Assembly (NCBI RefSeq): GCF_021172065.1
Contig: NZ_CP087880.1
Coordinates: forward strand, 927,111-991,110
Direction of reading: 5' to 3'
From: Pseudocitrobacter corydidari
GTDB taxonomy: Bacteria; Pseudomonadota; Gammaproteobacteria; Enterobacterales; Enterobacteriaceae
DNA: 64,000 nucleotides
Positions 48,403 to 58,479 of this stretch are shown here, in pieces. Position numbers and translations under genes: made by a program. Every line of letters starts with the position of its first letter. The stretch's first letter is position 1. A model generated the notes under the pieces. The model was given only the letters and a program-made list of their open reading frames with translations. It made no database searches and had not been told where the DNA came from.

Positions 48403-49478
48403 TGAGCCAGCCACTGACACTGACTTTAGCCCGCCGCGCGCCGCGTGTGTCGGGCGCACTCGGCGCGTTGATTTTCATCGTGCTGCTGATTCTGCCCTTT
48501 CTGGCGCTGTTGCCTGCGGCGCATCCGCTGGCGGTTTCAACCTACACGCTTACGCTGATGGGCAAAATCCTGTGCTATGCGATCGTCGCCGTGGCGCTGG
48601 ATCTGGTGTGGGGTTACGCCGGTCTGCTCTCGCTTGGACACGGGTTGTTCTTCGCCCTGGGTGGCTACGCGATGGGCATGTACCTGATGCGCCAGGCCGC
48701 GGGCGATGGCTTACCCGCCTTTATGTCGTTTCTCTCGTGGACGGAACTGCCGTGGTTCTGGGCCGGTACCCAGCACTTTGCCTGGGCGTTGTGCCTGATC
48801 GTTCTGGTGCCTGGCCTGCTGGCGCTGCTGTTTGGCTACTTCGCTTTCCGCTCGCGCATCAAAGATGTCTACTTCTCGATCATGACTCAGGCGCTGACCT
48901 ACGCCGGTATGTTGCTGTTTTTCCGTAACGAAACCGGTTTTGGCGGCAACAACGGCTTTACGGGATTCACCACGATTTTAGGCTTTCCGGTGTCGGCGAC
49001 GGGCACGCGCATCGCGCTGTTTATCGCTACCGTGTTGCTGCTGGTGGCGGCGCTGGCGATCGGCGTGGCGATCACCCGCAGCAAGTTTGGCCGGGTGCTG
49101 ACCGGTGTGCGCGATGCGGAGAATCGCCTGATGTTCTGTGGTTACGACCCGCGCGGATTCAAGCTGTTCGTCTGGACGCTGTCAGCGGTGCTGTGTGGGC
49201 TGGCGGGGGCGCTGTATGTGCCGCAGGTGGGCATTATCAACCCCAGCGAAATGTCGCCCACTAACTCTATCGAAGCGGCGATCTGGGTGGCGCTCGGCGG
49301 TCGCGGATCGCTGATTGGCCCGGTGCTGGGCGCGGGCATTGTGAACGGTGCGAAAAGCTGGTTTACCGTCGCGTTCCCTGACTACTGGCTCTTTTTCCTT
49401 GGCCTGATGTTTATTCTGGTGACCCTGTTTTTACCGCGCGGCGTGATTGGCCTGCTCAAACGGAGGAAGCATGACTGA
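48402..49478 (+). CDS. urtC: UrtC, urea ABC transporter permease
   Basis: This is the LivM-type partner of UrtB, with 358 residues and about ten hydrophobic segments. Typical motifs are the GYAGLLSLGHGLFFALGGYAMGMYL stretch near residue 67 and the GGNNGFTGF and NPSEMSPTNSIEAAIWVALGGRGSLIGPV blocks. It begins in the overlap with urtB and ends in an 8-base overlap with urtD (ATGACTGA), so the four downstream genes form one tight unit. Confidence 0.93.
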   Translation: MSQPLTLTLARRAPRVSGALGALIFIVLLILPFLALLPAAHPLAVSTYTLTLMGKILCYAIVAVALDLVWGYAGLLSLGHGLFFALGGYAMGMYLMRQAAGDGLPAFMSFLSWTELPWFWAGTQHFAWALCLIVLVPGLLALLFGYFAFRSRIKDVYFSIMTQALTYAGMLLFFRNETGFGGNNGFTGFTTILGFPVSATGTRIALFIATVLLLVAALAIGVAITRSKFGRVLTGVRDAENRLMFCGYDPRGFKLFVWTLSAVLCGLAGALYVPQVGIINPSEMSPTNSIEAAIWVALGGRGSLIGPVLGAGIVNGAKSWFTVAFPDYWLFFLGLMFILVTLFLPRGVIGLLKRRKHD

Positions 49479-50262
49479 TTCCCTTTTTACCCAGCCATTG
49501 CCGCAGGATCGCTATCGTGGAAAAACCGACCCGGTGCTGCAACTGGAAAAGATCAACGTCACCTTTGACGGCTTTCGCGCGTTAACCGATCTCTCGTTGT
49601 CGATTGGCGTGGGGGAACTGCGCTGCGTGATTGGCCCTAACGGCGCGGGTAAAACCACGTTGATGGATGTGATCACCGGGAAAACCCAGCCGGATAACGG
49701 GCGGATTTTTTACGATCAGACTATCGACCTGCGCACCTTATCGCCCGTTGAGATTGCTCGCGCGGGGATTGGCCGCAAGTTTCAGAAACCCACCGTGTTT
49801 GAAGCGCTGACGGTGCTGGAAAATCTCGAAATCGCGCAGAAAAATGATAAATCCGTGTGGCACAGCCTGCGCGCTAAACTCAGCGGCGAGCAGCGAGATC
49901 GCATCAATGAGGTGTTGCATCTGCTGCGCCTTACCGACTCCAGCCAGCGCGCGGCGGGGTTGTTATCCCATGGGCAAAAACAGTTTCTGGAAATTGGCAT
50001 GCTGCTGGTGCAGGAGCCGCATCTGTTACTGCTGGATGAACCCGCCGCCGGGCTGACGGATGCAGAAACGGAATACATTGCCGAACTGTTTCGGACGCTG
50101 GCAGGAAAGCACTCATTGATGGTGGTTGAGCACGATATGGGCTTTGTCGAGAGTATCGCCGACCACGTGACGGTGCTGCATCAGGGGCAGGTGCTGGCGG
50201 AGGGCTCGCTGCGCGACGTACAGGCCAACGAGCAGGTTATCGACGTTTATCTGGGGCGCTAA
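49471..50262 (+). CDS. urtD: UrtD, urea ABC transporter ATPase
   Basis: This LivG-type ATP-binding subunit has 263 residues. Walker A is GPNGAGKTT at 55-63, the signature is LSHGQKQFLEIGMLL and Walker B LLLLDEPAAGLT, with VVEHDMGFV as the switch histidine. I begin it at ATG 49471 (MTDSLFTQPLPQD), 3 bases after CGGAGGA; a longer in-frame start at 49447 lies inside urtC without a site. It pairs with UrtE. Confidence 0.94.
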   Translation: MTDSLFTQPLPQDRYRGKTDPVLQLEKINVTFDGFRALTDLSLSIGVGELRCVIGPNGAGKTTLMDVITGKTQPDNGRIFYDQTIDLRTLSPVEIARAGIGRKFQKPTVFEALTVLENLEIAQKNDKSVWHSLRAKLSGEQRDRINEVLHLLRLTDSSQRAAGLLSHGQKQFLEIGMLLVQEPHLLLLDEPAAGLTDAETEYIAELFRTLAGKHSLMVVEHDMGFVESIADHVTVLHQGQVLAEGSLRDVQANEQVIDVYLGR

Positions 50263-50263
50263 T

Positions 50264-50962
50264 ATGTTGCAGGTTCAGGATCTTAATCAATATTACGGCG
50301 GCAGCCACATTCTGCGCGGCTTGTCGTTCGACACCACGCCGGGGGAAATCACCTGTCTGTTAGGGCGCAACGGCGTGGGCAAAACCACGCTGCTGAAATG
50401 TCTGATGGGCGTTATTCCGGCGAAATCTGGCGAGATCCGCTGGAAAGGAAAGGTGATTAACGGGATGAGGCCGCATCAGCGCGTGCAGCAGGGGATTGCT
50501 TATGTGCCGCAGGGGCGCGAAATCTTCCCGCGTCTGACGGTAGAAGAGAACCTGTTGATGGGGCTGGCGCGTTTCTCCGGGCGTGACGCAAAAGCGGTAC
50601 CGGAAGAGATCTATGCGCTCTTTCCGGTGCTGCGTGAAATGAAACAGCGACGCGGCGGTGATTTATCCGGCGGGCAACAGCAGCAGCTGGCGATTGGCCG
50701 CGCGCTCGCCTGTCGCCCGGAACTGCTGATTCTTGATGAACCTACAGAAGGGATTCAACCGTCGGTGATCAAAGAGATTGGCGCGGTGATCACAAGTCTC
50801 GCCAGGCGCGGCGACATGGCGATTCTGCTGGTGGAGCAGTTTTATGACTTTGCCGCCGAGCTTGCGGATAACTATCTGGTGATGTCGCGCGGAGCGATTA
50901 TCCAGCGCGGGCGCGGTGATGAAATGGAGGCGCAGGGCGTGCGCGGGCTGGTGGCGATTTAG
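50264..50962 (+). CDS. urtE: UrtE, urea ABC transporter ATPase
   Basis: This LivF-type ATP-binding subunit has 232 residues. Walker A is GRNGVGKTT at 34-42, the signature [15 protein letters not shown], Walker [15 protein letters not shown], and the switch region [11 protein letters not shown]. It starts one base after the urtD stop. Its last four bases overlap the last bases of prpR on the other strand, so the two operons meet directly with no terminator between them. Confidence 0.94.
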   Translation: MLQVQDLNQYYGGSHILRGLSFDTTPGEITCLLGRNGVGKTTLLKCLMGVIPAKSGEIRWKGKVINGMRPHQRVQQGIAYVPQGREIFPRLTVEENLLMGLARFSGRDAKAVPEEIYALFPVLREMKQRRGGDLSGGQQQQLAIGRALACRPELLILDEPTEGIQPSVIKEIGAVITSLARRGDMAILLVEQFYDFAAELADNYLVMSRGAIIQRGRGDEMEAQGVRGLVAI

Positions 50963-52539
50963 CGCGCCTGTTCCTCTTTCAGCCGTCGCCAGAAGGTGGT
51001 GCGGCTGACGCCCAGATAACGCGCGGCGGCGCTGCGATCGCCGCCACACTGTGCCAGCGCATCGAGGGCTGACGGCGCAAATGTGAGCGTGTTTCCCGCG
51101 TCATACAGCTCTGGCAGCAGTGCGGGAAGGTCCCGCTCATCGCTGACCATATCGCTACTGAGCAACAGCGCCAGGCGCTCGCAGAGGTTGCGAAGTTCGC
51201 GAATGTTGCCCGGCCAGGCGTAGCGCAACAACGGCGGCAGGCAGAGGGCGATGCGGTGATTCAGAGTATCGCTCAGCGGCGAATCCAGCGTCGCCAGCGA
51301 TTGCGTCAGGTAGCGTCGTGCCAGAAGCGCGATATCGTCGCCGCGCTCGCGCAGGGCGGGTACGCGCAGGCGCAGAGCGCTGAGGCGGAAAAAGAGATCG
51401 GCGCGGAAACGCCCCTCGGCGACGGCTTGTTGCAGGTCGCAATGCGTCGCGCTGATGACACGAAACTCAACGTTCAGCGGCTGCTGCCCGCCGACGCGCG
51501 TCACGCGCTTTTCCTCCAGCACGCGCAGTAAACGCGTTTGCAGATGCAGCGGCATCTCGCCGATTTCATCGAGGAACAGCGTGCCACCGTTGGCCGTTTC
51601 CAGCAGGCCGCTGCGCCCGCCGCGCCGCGAGCCGGTGAACGCGCCTTCTTCATAGCCAAACAACTCGGCTTCCAGCAACGACTCCGCAATCGCCCCGCAG
51701 TTGATCGCCACAAAGGGCGGCGAGCCGCGGCCCGCGCGCGGACGATGGCGGGCAAAATATTCCTGATGCAGCGCCTGCGCCGCCAGCTCTTTCCCGGTGC
51801 CGGTTTCGCCTTCAATCAACACCGCCGCCGGGGATCGCGCATAGAGCAGAATCGTTCGGCGCACCTGTTCCATTATTGCCGATTCCCCCACCAGATCGCC
51901 CAGGCCGTAGCGGGTTCGCAGCGTGTCGCGTTGGGCGCTGCTGCGGATGGTGGCCGAAAAGCGGGTCATATCCAGCGCATCGTTGAACGCCTGGCGCACC
52001 GTGGCGGCTGAATAGAGAAAAACTGCCGCCAGCCCGGCCTCTTCGGCGAGTTCCGTTACTAATCCCGCGCCGACCACCACGCGGATCCCGGAGGCTTTTA
52101 ATTCGGTTATCTGGCTACGGGCATCCTCTTCGGTGACGTAGCTGCGCTGTTCAAGCGGCAGCTGGAAGCTTTTCTGAAACTCCTGCAGGGCAGGCAGCGG
52201 CGCTTTGTAGGTGATAACGCCGATCCGATCGGCGACGCGGCGTGCTTTGCCCAGCGCCTGTAACAGATCAAATCCGCCGGGGCGGATCAGGATAACCGGC
52301 ACCGAGAGGCGACTTTTCAGATACGCACCGTTCGAACCGGCAGCAATAATTGCGTCGCAGTGTTCGGTGGCCAGTTTCTGGCGGATGTACTGCACCGCTT
52401 TCTCAAAACCGAGCTGAATCGGCGTGATTGTTGCCAGATGGTCGAACTCAAGGCTGATATCGCGGAACAGATCAAACAGGCGCGTTACTGAGACGGTCCA
52501 GATAACCGGTTTTGCAGCTGGCGTGATGTTATCGGTCAT
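50959..52539 (-). CDS. prpR: PrpR, sigma54-dependent activator of prpBCDE
   Basis: PrpR senses 2-methylcitrate and activates prpBCDE with sigma54. The 526-residue protein has the PrpR N-terminal sensor domain (about 15-195), a linker, the AAA+ activator domain (about 215-440) with Walker A GETGTGKE at 244-251, the sigma54-contact [10 protein letters not shown] loop and EIGEMPL, and a Fis-type helix-turn-helix at the end ([22 protein letters not shown]). It is divergent from prpB across 272 bases that contain the regulatory sites listed. Confidence 0.96.
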   Translation of the reverse strand: MTDNITPAAKPVIWTVSVTRLFDLFRDISLEFDHLATITPIQLGFEKAVQYIRQKLATEHCDAIIAAGSNGAYLKSRLSVPVILIRPGGFDLLQALGKARRVADRIGVITYKAPLPALQEFQKSFQLPLEQRSYVTEEDARSQITELKASGIRVVVGAGLVTELAEEAGLAAVFLYSAATVRQAFNDALDMTRFSATIRSSAQRDTLRTRYGLGDLVGESAIMEQVRRTILLYARSPAAVLIEGETGTGKELAAQALHQEYFARHRPRAGRGSPPFVAINCGAIAESLLEAELFGYEEGAFTGSRRGGRSGLLETANGGTLFLDEIGEMPLHLQTRLLRVLEEKRVTRVGGQQPLNVEFRVISATHCDLQQAVAEGRFRADLFFRLSALRLRVPALRERGDDIALLARRYLTQSLATLDSPLSDTLNHRIALCLPPLLRYAWPGNIRELRNLCERLALLLSSDMVSDERDLPALLPELYDAGNTLTFAPSALDALAQCGGDRSAAARYLGVSRTTFWRRLKEEQAR

Positions 52540-52581
52540 GACAACGCACTCAAATGAAGGTGACCTGATCTGTTGTAGTTG

Positions 52582-52629
52582 TGTTTCATGAATGTTTCAA
52601 AATAGAAGGGTGAAACAATCTCTGAAACG
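52582..52629. promoter_or_regulatory. PrpR enhancer repeats
   Basis: Four copies of one heptamer lie in 48 bases: TGTTTCA at 52582 (one mismatch, TGTGTTTCA context) and 52593, and its complement TGAAACA at 52611 and TGAAACG at 52623. They sit 120-165 bases before the sigma54 promoter, where PrpR enhancer sites are expected. Confidence 0.65.
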
Positions 52630-52748
52630 TTAGCTGAAGCGCTTTACCCTCATGCTTAAGCGAGATAGCGAGAAAGTAAATATTCAACATGATGATTTTA
52701 TTATCAATATTCTGCTGTTTTGATTTTTGTGAACTGACGCAGCCCTTC

Positions 52749-52764
52749 TGGCACATCGCTTGCT
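52749..52764 (+). promoter_or_regulatory. sigma54 (-24/-12) promoter of prpBCDE
   Basis: TGGCACATCGCTTGCT matches TGGCAC-N5-TTGCT in full, 48 bases before the prpB start. It fits PrpR control known from Salmonella and E. coli. Confidence 0.88.
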
Positions 52765-52811
52765 CTTTTGCTGTTACGCAAAAATAACATTTAAACAACA
52801 AAGAGGTGTGC

Positions 52812-53702
52812 ATGAGCACTCAATCACCGGGTCAGGCGTTCCGTCAGGCGCTGAGTAAAGAAACGCCGCTGCAAATCGCAGGCACTATCAACGCTAACCA
52901 CGCTCTGCTGGCGCAGCGGGCCGGATTTCAGGCGATTTATCTCTCCGGCGGCGGCGTGGCGGCGGGGTCGCTTGGCCTGCCCGATTTAGGCATCACCGGG
53001 CTGGACGATGTGCTGACCGATATCCGGCGTATTACGGATGTTTGCTCGCTGCCGCTGCTGGTGGACGTCGACAGCGGGTTTGGCGCTTCGGCCTTTAACG
53101 TGGCGCGCACGGTGAAATCGGTGAGTAAGGCCGGTGCGGCAGGGCTGCACATTGAAGATCAGGTAGGGGCAAAACGCTGCGGCCATCGCCCGAATAAAGA
53201 GATTGTCTCAACCGAAGAGATGGTCGATCGCATTAAAGCCGCCGTGGATGCCCGTACCGACCCGGACTTTGTGATTATGGCGCGCACCGATGCGCTGGCG
53301 GTGGAAGGGCTGGAGGCGGCCATCGAACGCGCCCGCGCGTATATCGAAGCCGGGGCCGACATGCTGTTCCCGGAAGCCATCACTGAGCTTTCGATGTATC
53401 GCCAGTTTGCCGATGCGGTACAGGTGCCGATTCTTGCCAATATCACCGAATTTGGCGCCACGCCGCTGTTCACCACCGACGAACTGCGCAGTGCGCACGT
53501 GGCGATGGCGCTGTATCCGCTGTCGGCGTTTCGCGCCATGAACCGCGCCGCAGAACAGGTCTACAACGTACTGCGTCAGGAAGGCACGCAGAAGAGCGTT
53601 ATCGACATCATGCAGACCCGCAGCGAACTCTACGAAAGCATCAACTACTACCAGTTTGAAGAGAAACTCGACGCCCTGTTTGCCAGCAAACGCGGCAAGT
53701 AA
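52812..53702 (+). CDS. prpB: PrpB, 2-methylisocitrate lyase
   Basis: It splits 2-methylisocitrate into pyruvate and succinate, the last step of the methylcitrate cycle. The 296-residue protein has the family length and the isocitrate-lyase-superfamily motif KRCGH with catalytic Cys123. Metal-binding acidic residues are in VDVDSGFG. I start at ATG 52812 ([14 protein letters not shown]) after AAGAGGTGTGC; a GTG two codons upstream overlaps that site. It is the first gene of prpBCDE. Confidence 0.96.
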   Translation: MSTQSPGQAFRQALSKETPLQIAGTINANHALLAQRAGFQAIYLSGGGVAAGSLGLPDLGITGLDDVLTDIRRITDVCSLPLLVDVDSGFGASAFNVARTVKSVSKAGAAGLHIEDQVGAKRCGHRPNKEIVSTEEMVDRIKAAVDARTDPDFVIMARTDALAVEGLEAAIERARAYIEAGADMLFPEAITELSMYRQFADAVQVPILANITEFGATPLFTTDELRSAHVAMALYPLSAFRAMNRAAEQVYNVLRQEGTQKSVIDIMQTRSELYESINYYQFEEKLDALFASKRGK

Positions 53703-53742
53703 TCGGTTTTACCCTACACATCCATAATAAGACGAGGCCAGT

Positions 53743-54909
53743 ATGAGCGAAGCGACCATTTTGCAAAACACGACTGCCACAAAAGCGAAAAAATCCGTGG
53801 CGCTCTCCGGGGTGCCTGCCGGAAATACCGCCCTCTGTTCCGTGGGCAAAAGCGGTAACGATCTGCACTACCGCGGCTATGACATTCTCGACCTTGCGAA
53901 GCACTGCGAGTTTGAAGAGGTGGCGTATCTGCTGATTCACGGCAAATTGCCCAATCGCGATGAGTTGCACGCGTATAAGACGCGGTTGAAAGCGCTGCGT
54001 GGCTTGCCTGCCAACGTACGCATCGTGCTGGAATCGCTGCCAGCGGCGTCGCACCCCATGGATGTGCTGCGCACCGGCGTCTCTGCGCTGGGCTGTACAT
54101 TGCCGGAGAAAGAGGAACACTCGGTTTCCGGCGCGCGTGATATCGCGGATAAGCTACTGGCGTCGCTCGGCTCCATTCTTCTCTACTGGTATCACTACAG
54201 CCACAACGGTGAGCGTATTCAGCCGGAAACCGATGACGACTCCATCGGCGGCCATTTTTTGCACCTGCTGCACGGCCATAAACCGCCGCAAAGCCAGGTG
54301 AAGGCGATGCACGCGTCGCTCATTCTCTACGCCGAACATGAGTTTAATGCCTCAACGTTCGCCTCGCGGGTGATTGCCGGAACCGGTTCGGATATCTATT
54401 CCGCCATTATCGGTGGGATTGGCGCGCTGCGCGGGCCGAAGCACGGCGGGGCCAATGAAGTGTCGCTCGATATTCAACAACGCTATGAAACGCCGGATGA
54501 AGCCGAGCAGGATATTCGCCGCCGCATCGACAACAAAGAAGTGGTTATCGGCTTTGGTCATCCGGTGTATACGATTTCCGACCCGCGCCATCAGGTGATC
54601 AAAACCATCGCCCATCAGCTTTCCCGTGAAGCGGGTTCCATGAAGATGTATGACATCGCCGACCGCCTGGAAACGGTGATGTGGGAAACCAAAAAGATGT
54701 TCCCCAACCTCGACTGGTTCTCGGCGGTCTCCTACAACATGATGGGCGTCCCCACCGCGATGTTCACGCCGCTGTTTGTGATGGCGCGCGTAACGGGCTG
54801 GTCGGCCCATGTCATTGAACAGCGCCAGGACAATAAAATCATCCGCCCGTCCGCCAACTATACCGGTCCGGAAGATAAACCGTTTGTCGCACTGGAAAAT
54901 CGCCAGTAA
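53743..54909 (+). CDS. prpC: PrpC, 2-methylcitrate synthase
   Basis: It condenses propionyl-CoA with oxaloacetate to 2-methylcitrate. The 388-residue citrate-synthase-family protein (389 in E. coli) carries the GGANE ([10 protein letters not shown]) and [13 protein letters not shown] active-site blocks with the catalytic histidines, and the C-terminal [16 protein letters not shown]. It lies 40 bases after prpB and 44 before prpD. Confidence 0.96.
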   Translation: MSEATILQNTTATKAKKSVALSGVPAGNTALCSVGKSGNDLHYRGYDILDLAKHCEFEEVAYLLIHGKLPNRDELHAYKTRLKALRGLPANVRIVLESLPAASHPMDVLRTGVSALGCTLPEKEEHSVSGARDIADKLLASLGSILLYWYHYSHNGERIQPETDDDSIGGHFLHLLHGHKPPQSQVKAMHASLILYAEHEFNASTFASRVIAGTGSDIYSAIIGGIGALRGPKHGGANEVSLDIQQRYETPDEAEQDIRRRIDNKEVVIGFGHPVYTISDPRHQVIKTIAHQLSREAGSMKMYDIADRLETVMWETKKMFPNLDWFSAVSYNMMGVPTAMFTPLFVMARVTGWSAHVIEQRQDNKIIRPSANYTGPEDKPFVALENRQ

Positions 54910-54953
54910 TTCATATGCTTACCTCTGACAATAACGAAAACAGGAAAACAAAC

Positions 54954-56405
54954 ATGTCTCAGCCGATTACCAATCTTCGTGTGGAATTCGACCAGGAAAT
55001 CGTCGATATCGTGGATTACGTGATGAATTACCAGATTGATTCCAGCGTTGCGTGGAACACCGCGCATTATTGCCTGCTTGATACGTTGGGCTGCGGGCTG
55101 GAAGCGCTGGAGTATCCGGCGTGTAAAAAACTGATGGGGCCGATTGTGCCGGGAACGGTGGTGCCCAACGGCGCAAAAGTGCCGGGTACGCAGTTCCAGC
55201 TCGACCCGGTGCAGGCGGCATTCAATATTGGCGCGATGATCCGCTGGCTGGATTTCAATGATACCTGGCTGGCGGCAGAGTGGGGGCATCCGTCCGATAA
55301 CCTTGGCGGTATTCTCGCAGTGGCCGACTGGCTGTCGCGCAATGCGGTGGCGGCGGGTAAAGCGCCGCTCACTATGCAGAAAGTACTGGCGGGCATGATT
55401 AAAGCGCATGAAATTCAGGGCTGCATTGCGCTGGAAAACGCCTTCAATAAAGTCGGGTTAGACCATGTGCTGCTGGTGAAAGTGGCCTCGACGGCGGTGG
55501 TGGCTGAGATGCTCGGCCTGAGTCGCGACGAAATTCTCAATGCCGTGTCGCTGGCGTGGGTTGATGGGCAGTCGCTGCGAACCTATCGCCATGCGCCGAA
55601 CACCGGCACGCGGAAATCCTGGGCGGCGGGTGACGCCACATCGCGCGCGGTGCGGCTGGCGCTGATGGCGCAGACCGGTGAAATGGGGTATCCCACGGCG
55701 CTGACCGCCAAAACATGGGGCTTCTACGATGTCTCTTTTAAAGGGGAAACGTTCCGCTTCCAGCGCCCTTACGGTAGCTACGTGATGGAGAACGTGCTGT
55801 TTAAAATCTCCTTCCCGGCGGAGTTCCATTCGCAGACCGCCGTGGAAGCCGCGATGACATTGCATCAAAAAATGGCTACTGCGGGGAAAACCGCGGCGGA
55901 TATTGAGCGCGTGACTATTCGCACGCATGAAGCCTGTATCCGCATTATCGACAAAAAAGGGCCGCTCACTAACCCTGCCGATCGCGATCACTGTATCCAG
56001 TATATGGTGGCGATCCCGCTGCTGTTCGGGCGTCTCACCGCCGCAGATTACGAAGAGAACATCGCCTGCGACCCGCGCATTGATATTCTGCGTGCCAAAA
56101 CCCATTGCCATGAAGATCCGGCGTTTACCCGCGATTATCACGACCCGCAAAAACGCTCAATTGCCAATGCCTTAACCGTCGAATTTTCGGACGGTAGCCG
56201 CTTTGAGGAAGTGGTAGTGGAGTACCCGATTGGTCACGCCCGTCGCCGTGAAGAGGGGATCCCGCTGCTGATTGAGAAATTTAAAACCAACCTGGCACGC
56301 CAGTTCCCGGCGCGTCAGCAGCAACGCATTCTGGAGGCCTCGCTGGACAGACAGCGCCTGGAGCAGATGCCGGTAAACGCGTTCCTTGATCTGTTCGTCA
56401 TCTGA
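54954..56405 (+). CDS. prpD: PrpD, 2-methylcitrate dehydratase
   Basis: It dehydrates 2-methylcitrate to 2-methyl-cis-aconitate. It is 483 residues long, the same as E. coli PrpD, with [23 protein letters not shown] and [13 protein letters not shown] as family blocks. This is the Fe-S-free MmgE/PrpD type, not the AcnD/PrpF route. I begin at 54954 ([13 protein letters not shown]), with AGGAAAACAAAC upstream; an ATG at 54915 in the same frame is not supported by homology. Confidence 0.96.
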   Translation: MSQPITNLRVEFDQEIVDIVDYVMNYQIDSSVAWNTAHYCLLDTLGCGLEALEYPACKKLMGPIVPGTVVPNGAKVPGTQFQLDPVQAAFNIGAMIRWLDFNDTWLAAEWGHPSDNLGGILAVADWLSRNAVAAGKAPLTMQKVLAGMIKAHEIQGCIALENAFNKVGLDHVLLVKVASTAVVAEMLGLSRDEILNAVSLAWVDGQSLRTYRHAPNTGTRKSWAAGDATSRAVRLALMAQTGEMGYPTALTAKTWGFYDVSFKGETFRFQRPYGSYVMENVLFKISFPAEFHSQTAVEAAMTLHQKMATAGKTAADIERVTIRTHEACIRIIDKKGPLTNPADRDHCIQYMVAIPLLFGRLTAADYEENIACDPRIDILRAKTHCHEDPAFTRDYHDPQKRSIANALTVEFSDGSRFEEVVVEYPIGHARRREEGIPLLIEKFKTNLARQFPARQQQRILEASLDRQRLEQMPVNAFLDLFVI

Positions 56406-56426
56406 TCCGTTCAGAAGGAGACTTCC

Positions 56427-58313
56427 ATGTCTTATGAGACGTTCTATCAGCGGTCGATTAACGACCCGGAGGCATTCTGGGCCGAGCAGGCCCGGCGCAT
56501 TGACTGGCAAACGCCGTTTACGCGCCCCCTCAATTATGACAATCCGCCGTTTGCCCGCTGGTTTTGCGGCGGCAAGACCAACCTGTGCCATAACGCGATC
56601 GATCGCTGGCTACCTTCGCAGCCGGAAGCGCTGGCACTGATTGCTGTGTCGGCGGAAACCGGCGAGGAGCGAACATTTACCTTTCGCGAACTGCACGCCG
56701 AGGTGAATCGCACGGCGGCGATGCTGCAAACGCTTGGCGTTTCGCGCGGCGACCGGGTGCTGGTGTATATGCCGATGATCGCCGAAGCGCATATTACGCT
56801 GCTGGCCTGCGCCCGCATTGGCGCGATCCACTCGGTGGTGTTTGGCGGTTTCGCCTCGCACAGCCTCGCCGCACGGATTGATGATGCGCGCCCGGTGCTG
56901 ATCGTCTCAGCGGATGGCGGATCGCGCGGGGGAAAAGTGATCCCCTACAAAAAGCTGCTTGATGATGCGATTTCTCTCGCCGAATATCCGCCAAAACGGG
57001 TGCTGCTGGTAGACCGTGGGCTGGCACCGATGCAGTGCGTGGCTGAACGTGATGTGGATTACGCGACGCTGCGAGCGCAGCATCTTGATGCTCAGGTGCC
57101 GGTTGTCTGGTTAGAATCGAGCGAAACCTCCTGCATTCTCTACACCTCTGGCACGACGGGTAAACCGAAAGGTGTTCAGCGCGATGTCGGCGGTTATGCC
57201 GTGGCGCTGGCAACGACGATGGCGACGATTTTTGGCGGTAAAGCGGGCGGCGTGTTCTTCTGCACCTCGGATATTGGCTGGGTAGTGGGGCATTCATATA
57301 TCGTCTATGCGCCGCTGCTGGCGGGCATGGCGACGGTGGTGTTTGAAGGTACACCGACCTGGCCGGATTGCAGCGTCTGGTGGAAGATCGTTGAAAAATA
57401 TCAGGTTAGCCGGATGTTCTCCGCGCCTACCGCTATCCGTGTGCTGAAAAAATTCCCCACCGCGCAAATTCGTAATCACGATATTTCGTCGCTTGAAGTG
57501 CTGTATCTCGCCGGGGAACCGCTGGATGAACCGACCGCCAGTTGGGTGACCGAAACGCTGGGCATCCCTGTCATCGACAACTACTGGCAGACGGAATCTG
57601 GCTGGCCGATTATGGCCATCGCCCGCGAGTTGAGCGATCGCCCGACACGCCTTGGCAGCCCCGGCGTGCCGATGTTTGGCTATCACGTTAAACTGCTCAA
57701 CGAACATACCGGCCAGGAGTGCGCGGCGAATGAAAAGGGCATGGTGGTGATTGAAGGGCCGCTACCGCCGGGCTGTATTCAGACCATCTGGGGCAATGAT
57801 GAGCGTTTCGTCAATACCTACTGGTCGCTGTTCGACCGCCCGGTCTACGCGACCTTTGACTGGGGGATTCGGGATGATGACGGCTATTACTTTATCCTCG
57901 GGCGCACGGACGATGTGATTAACATCGCCGGACACCGCCTCGGCACGCGCGAGATTGAAGAAAGTATCTCCGGCTACGGTAACGTCGCGGAAGTCGCGGT
58001 GGTGGGCGTAAAGGATGCGGTAAAAGGGCAGGTAGCCGTGGCGTTTGTTATCCCCAAACAGGGCGACAGCTTGCTACTGCGTGATGTGGCGCAGGAGGAA
58101 GAACAGGCTATCCAGCACCGGGTGGATGACCAGATTGGTCACTTCGGGCGACCAGCGCGAATTTACTTTGTTTCACAGTTGCCGAAAACGCGATCCGGCA
58201 AAATGCTCAGGCGCGCGATGCAGGCGATTTGTGAGGGGAGGGATCCGGGGGATTTAACGACGATTGAGGACCCGAATGCGCTGGTGGAGATCCGGCGGGC
58301 GCTGGGGGAGTAG
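56427..58313 (+). CDS. prpE: PrpE, propionyl-CoA synthetase
   Basis: It activates propionate to propionyl-CoA through propionyl-AMP. The 628-residue protein has the family length and motifs: the adenylate loop YTSGTTGKPKGVQRDVGGY near 236-254, NYWQTESGWP near 386-395, and the catalytic lysine region LPKTRSGKMLRR near 585-597, whose lysine is acetylated by Pat-type enzymes in relatives. GAAGGAGACTTCC precedes the ATG. It ends the prp operon; a BIME follows. Confidence 0.96.
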   Translation: MSYETFYQRSINDPEAFWAEQARRIDWQTPFTRPLNYDNPPFARWFCGGKTNLCHNAIDRWLPSQPEALALIAVSAETGEERTFTFRELHAEVNRTAAMLQTLGVSRGDRVLVYMPMIAEAHITLLACARIGAIHSVVFGGFASHSLAARIDDARPVLIVSADGGSRGGKVIPYKKLLDDAISLAEYPPKRVLLVDRGLAPMQCVAERDVDYATLRAQHLDAQVPVVWLESSETSCILYTSGTTGKPKGVQRDVGGYAVALATTMATIFGGKAGGVFFCTSDIGWVVGHSYIVYAPLLAGMATVVFEGTPTWPDCSVWWKIVEKYQVSRMFSAPTAIRVLKKFPTAQIRNHDISSLEVLYLAGEPLDEPTASWVTETLGIPVIDNYWQTESGWPIMAIARELSDRPTRLGSPGVPMFGYHVKLLNEHTGQECAANEKGMVVIEGPLPPGCIQTIWGNDERFVNTYWSLFDRPVYATFDWGIRDDDGYYFILGRTDDVINIAGHRLGTREIEESISGYGNVAEVAVVGVKDAVKGQVAVAFVIPKQGDSLLLRDVAQEEEQAIQHRVDDQIGHFGRPARIYFVSQLPKTRSGKMLRRAMQAICEGRDPGDLTTIEDPNALVEIRRALGE

Positions 58314-58344
58314 ATCTGATTGCAGAGAATCTGCCTTTGTTGAT

Positions 58345-58448
<104 letters not shown>

Positions 58449-58479
58449 CTCATTAGAGCAACTGGCCTGACTAAGCACC

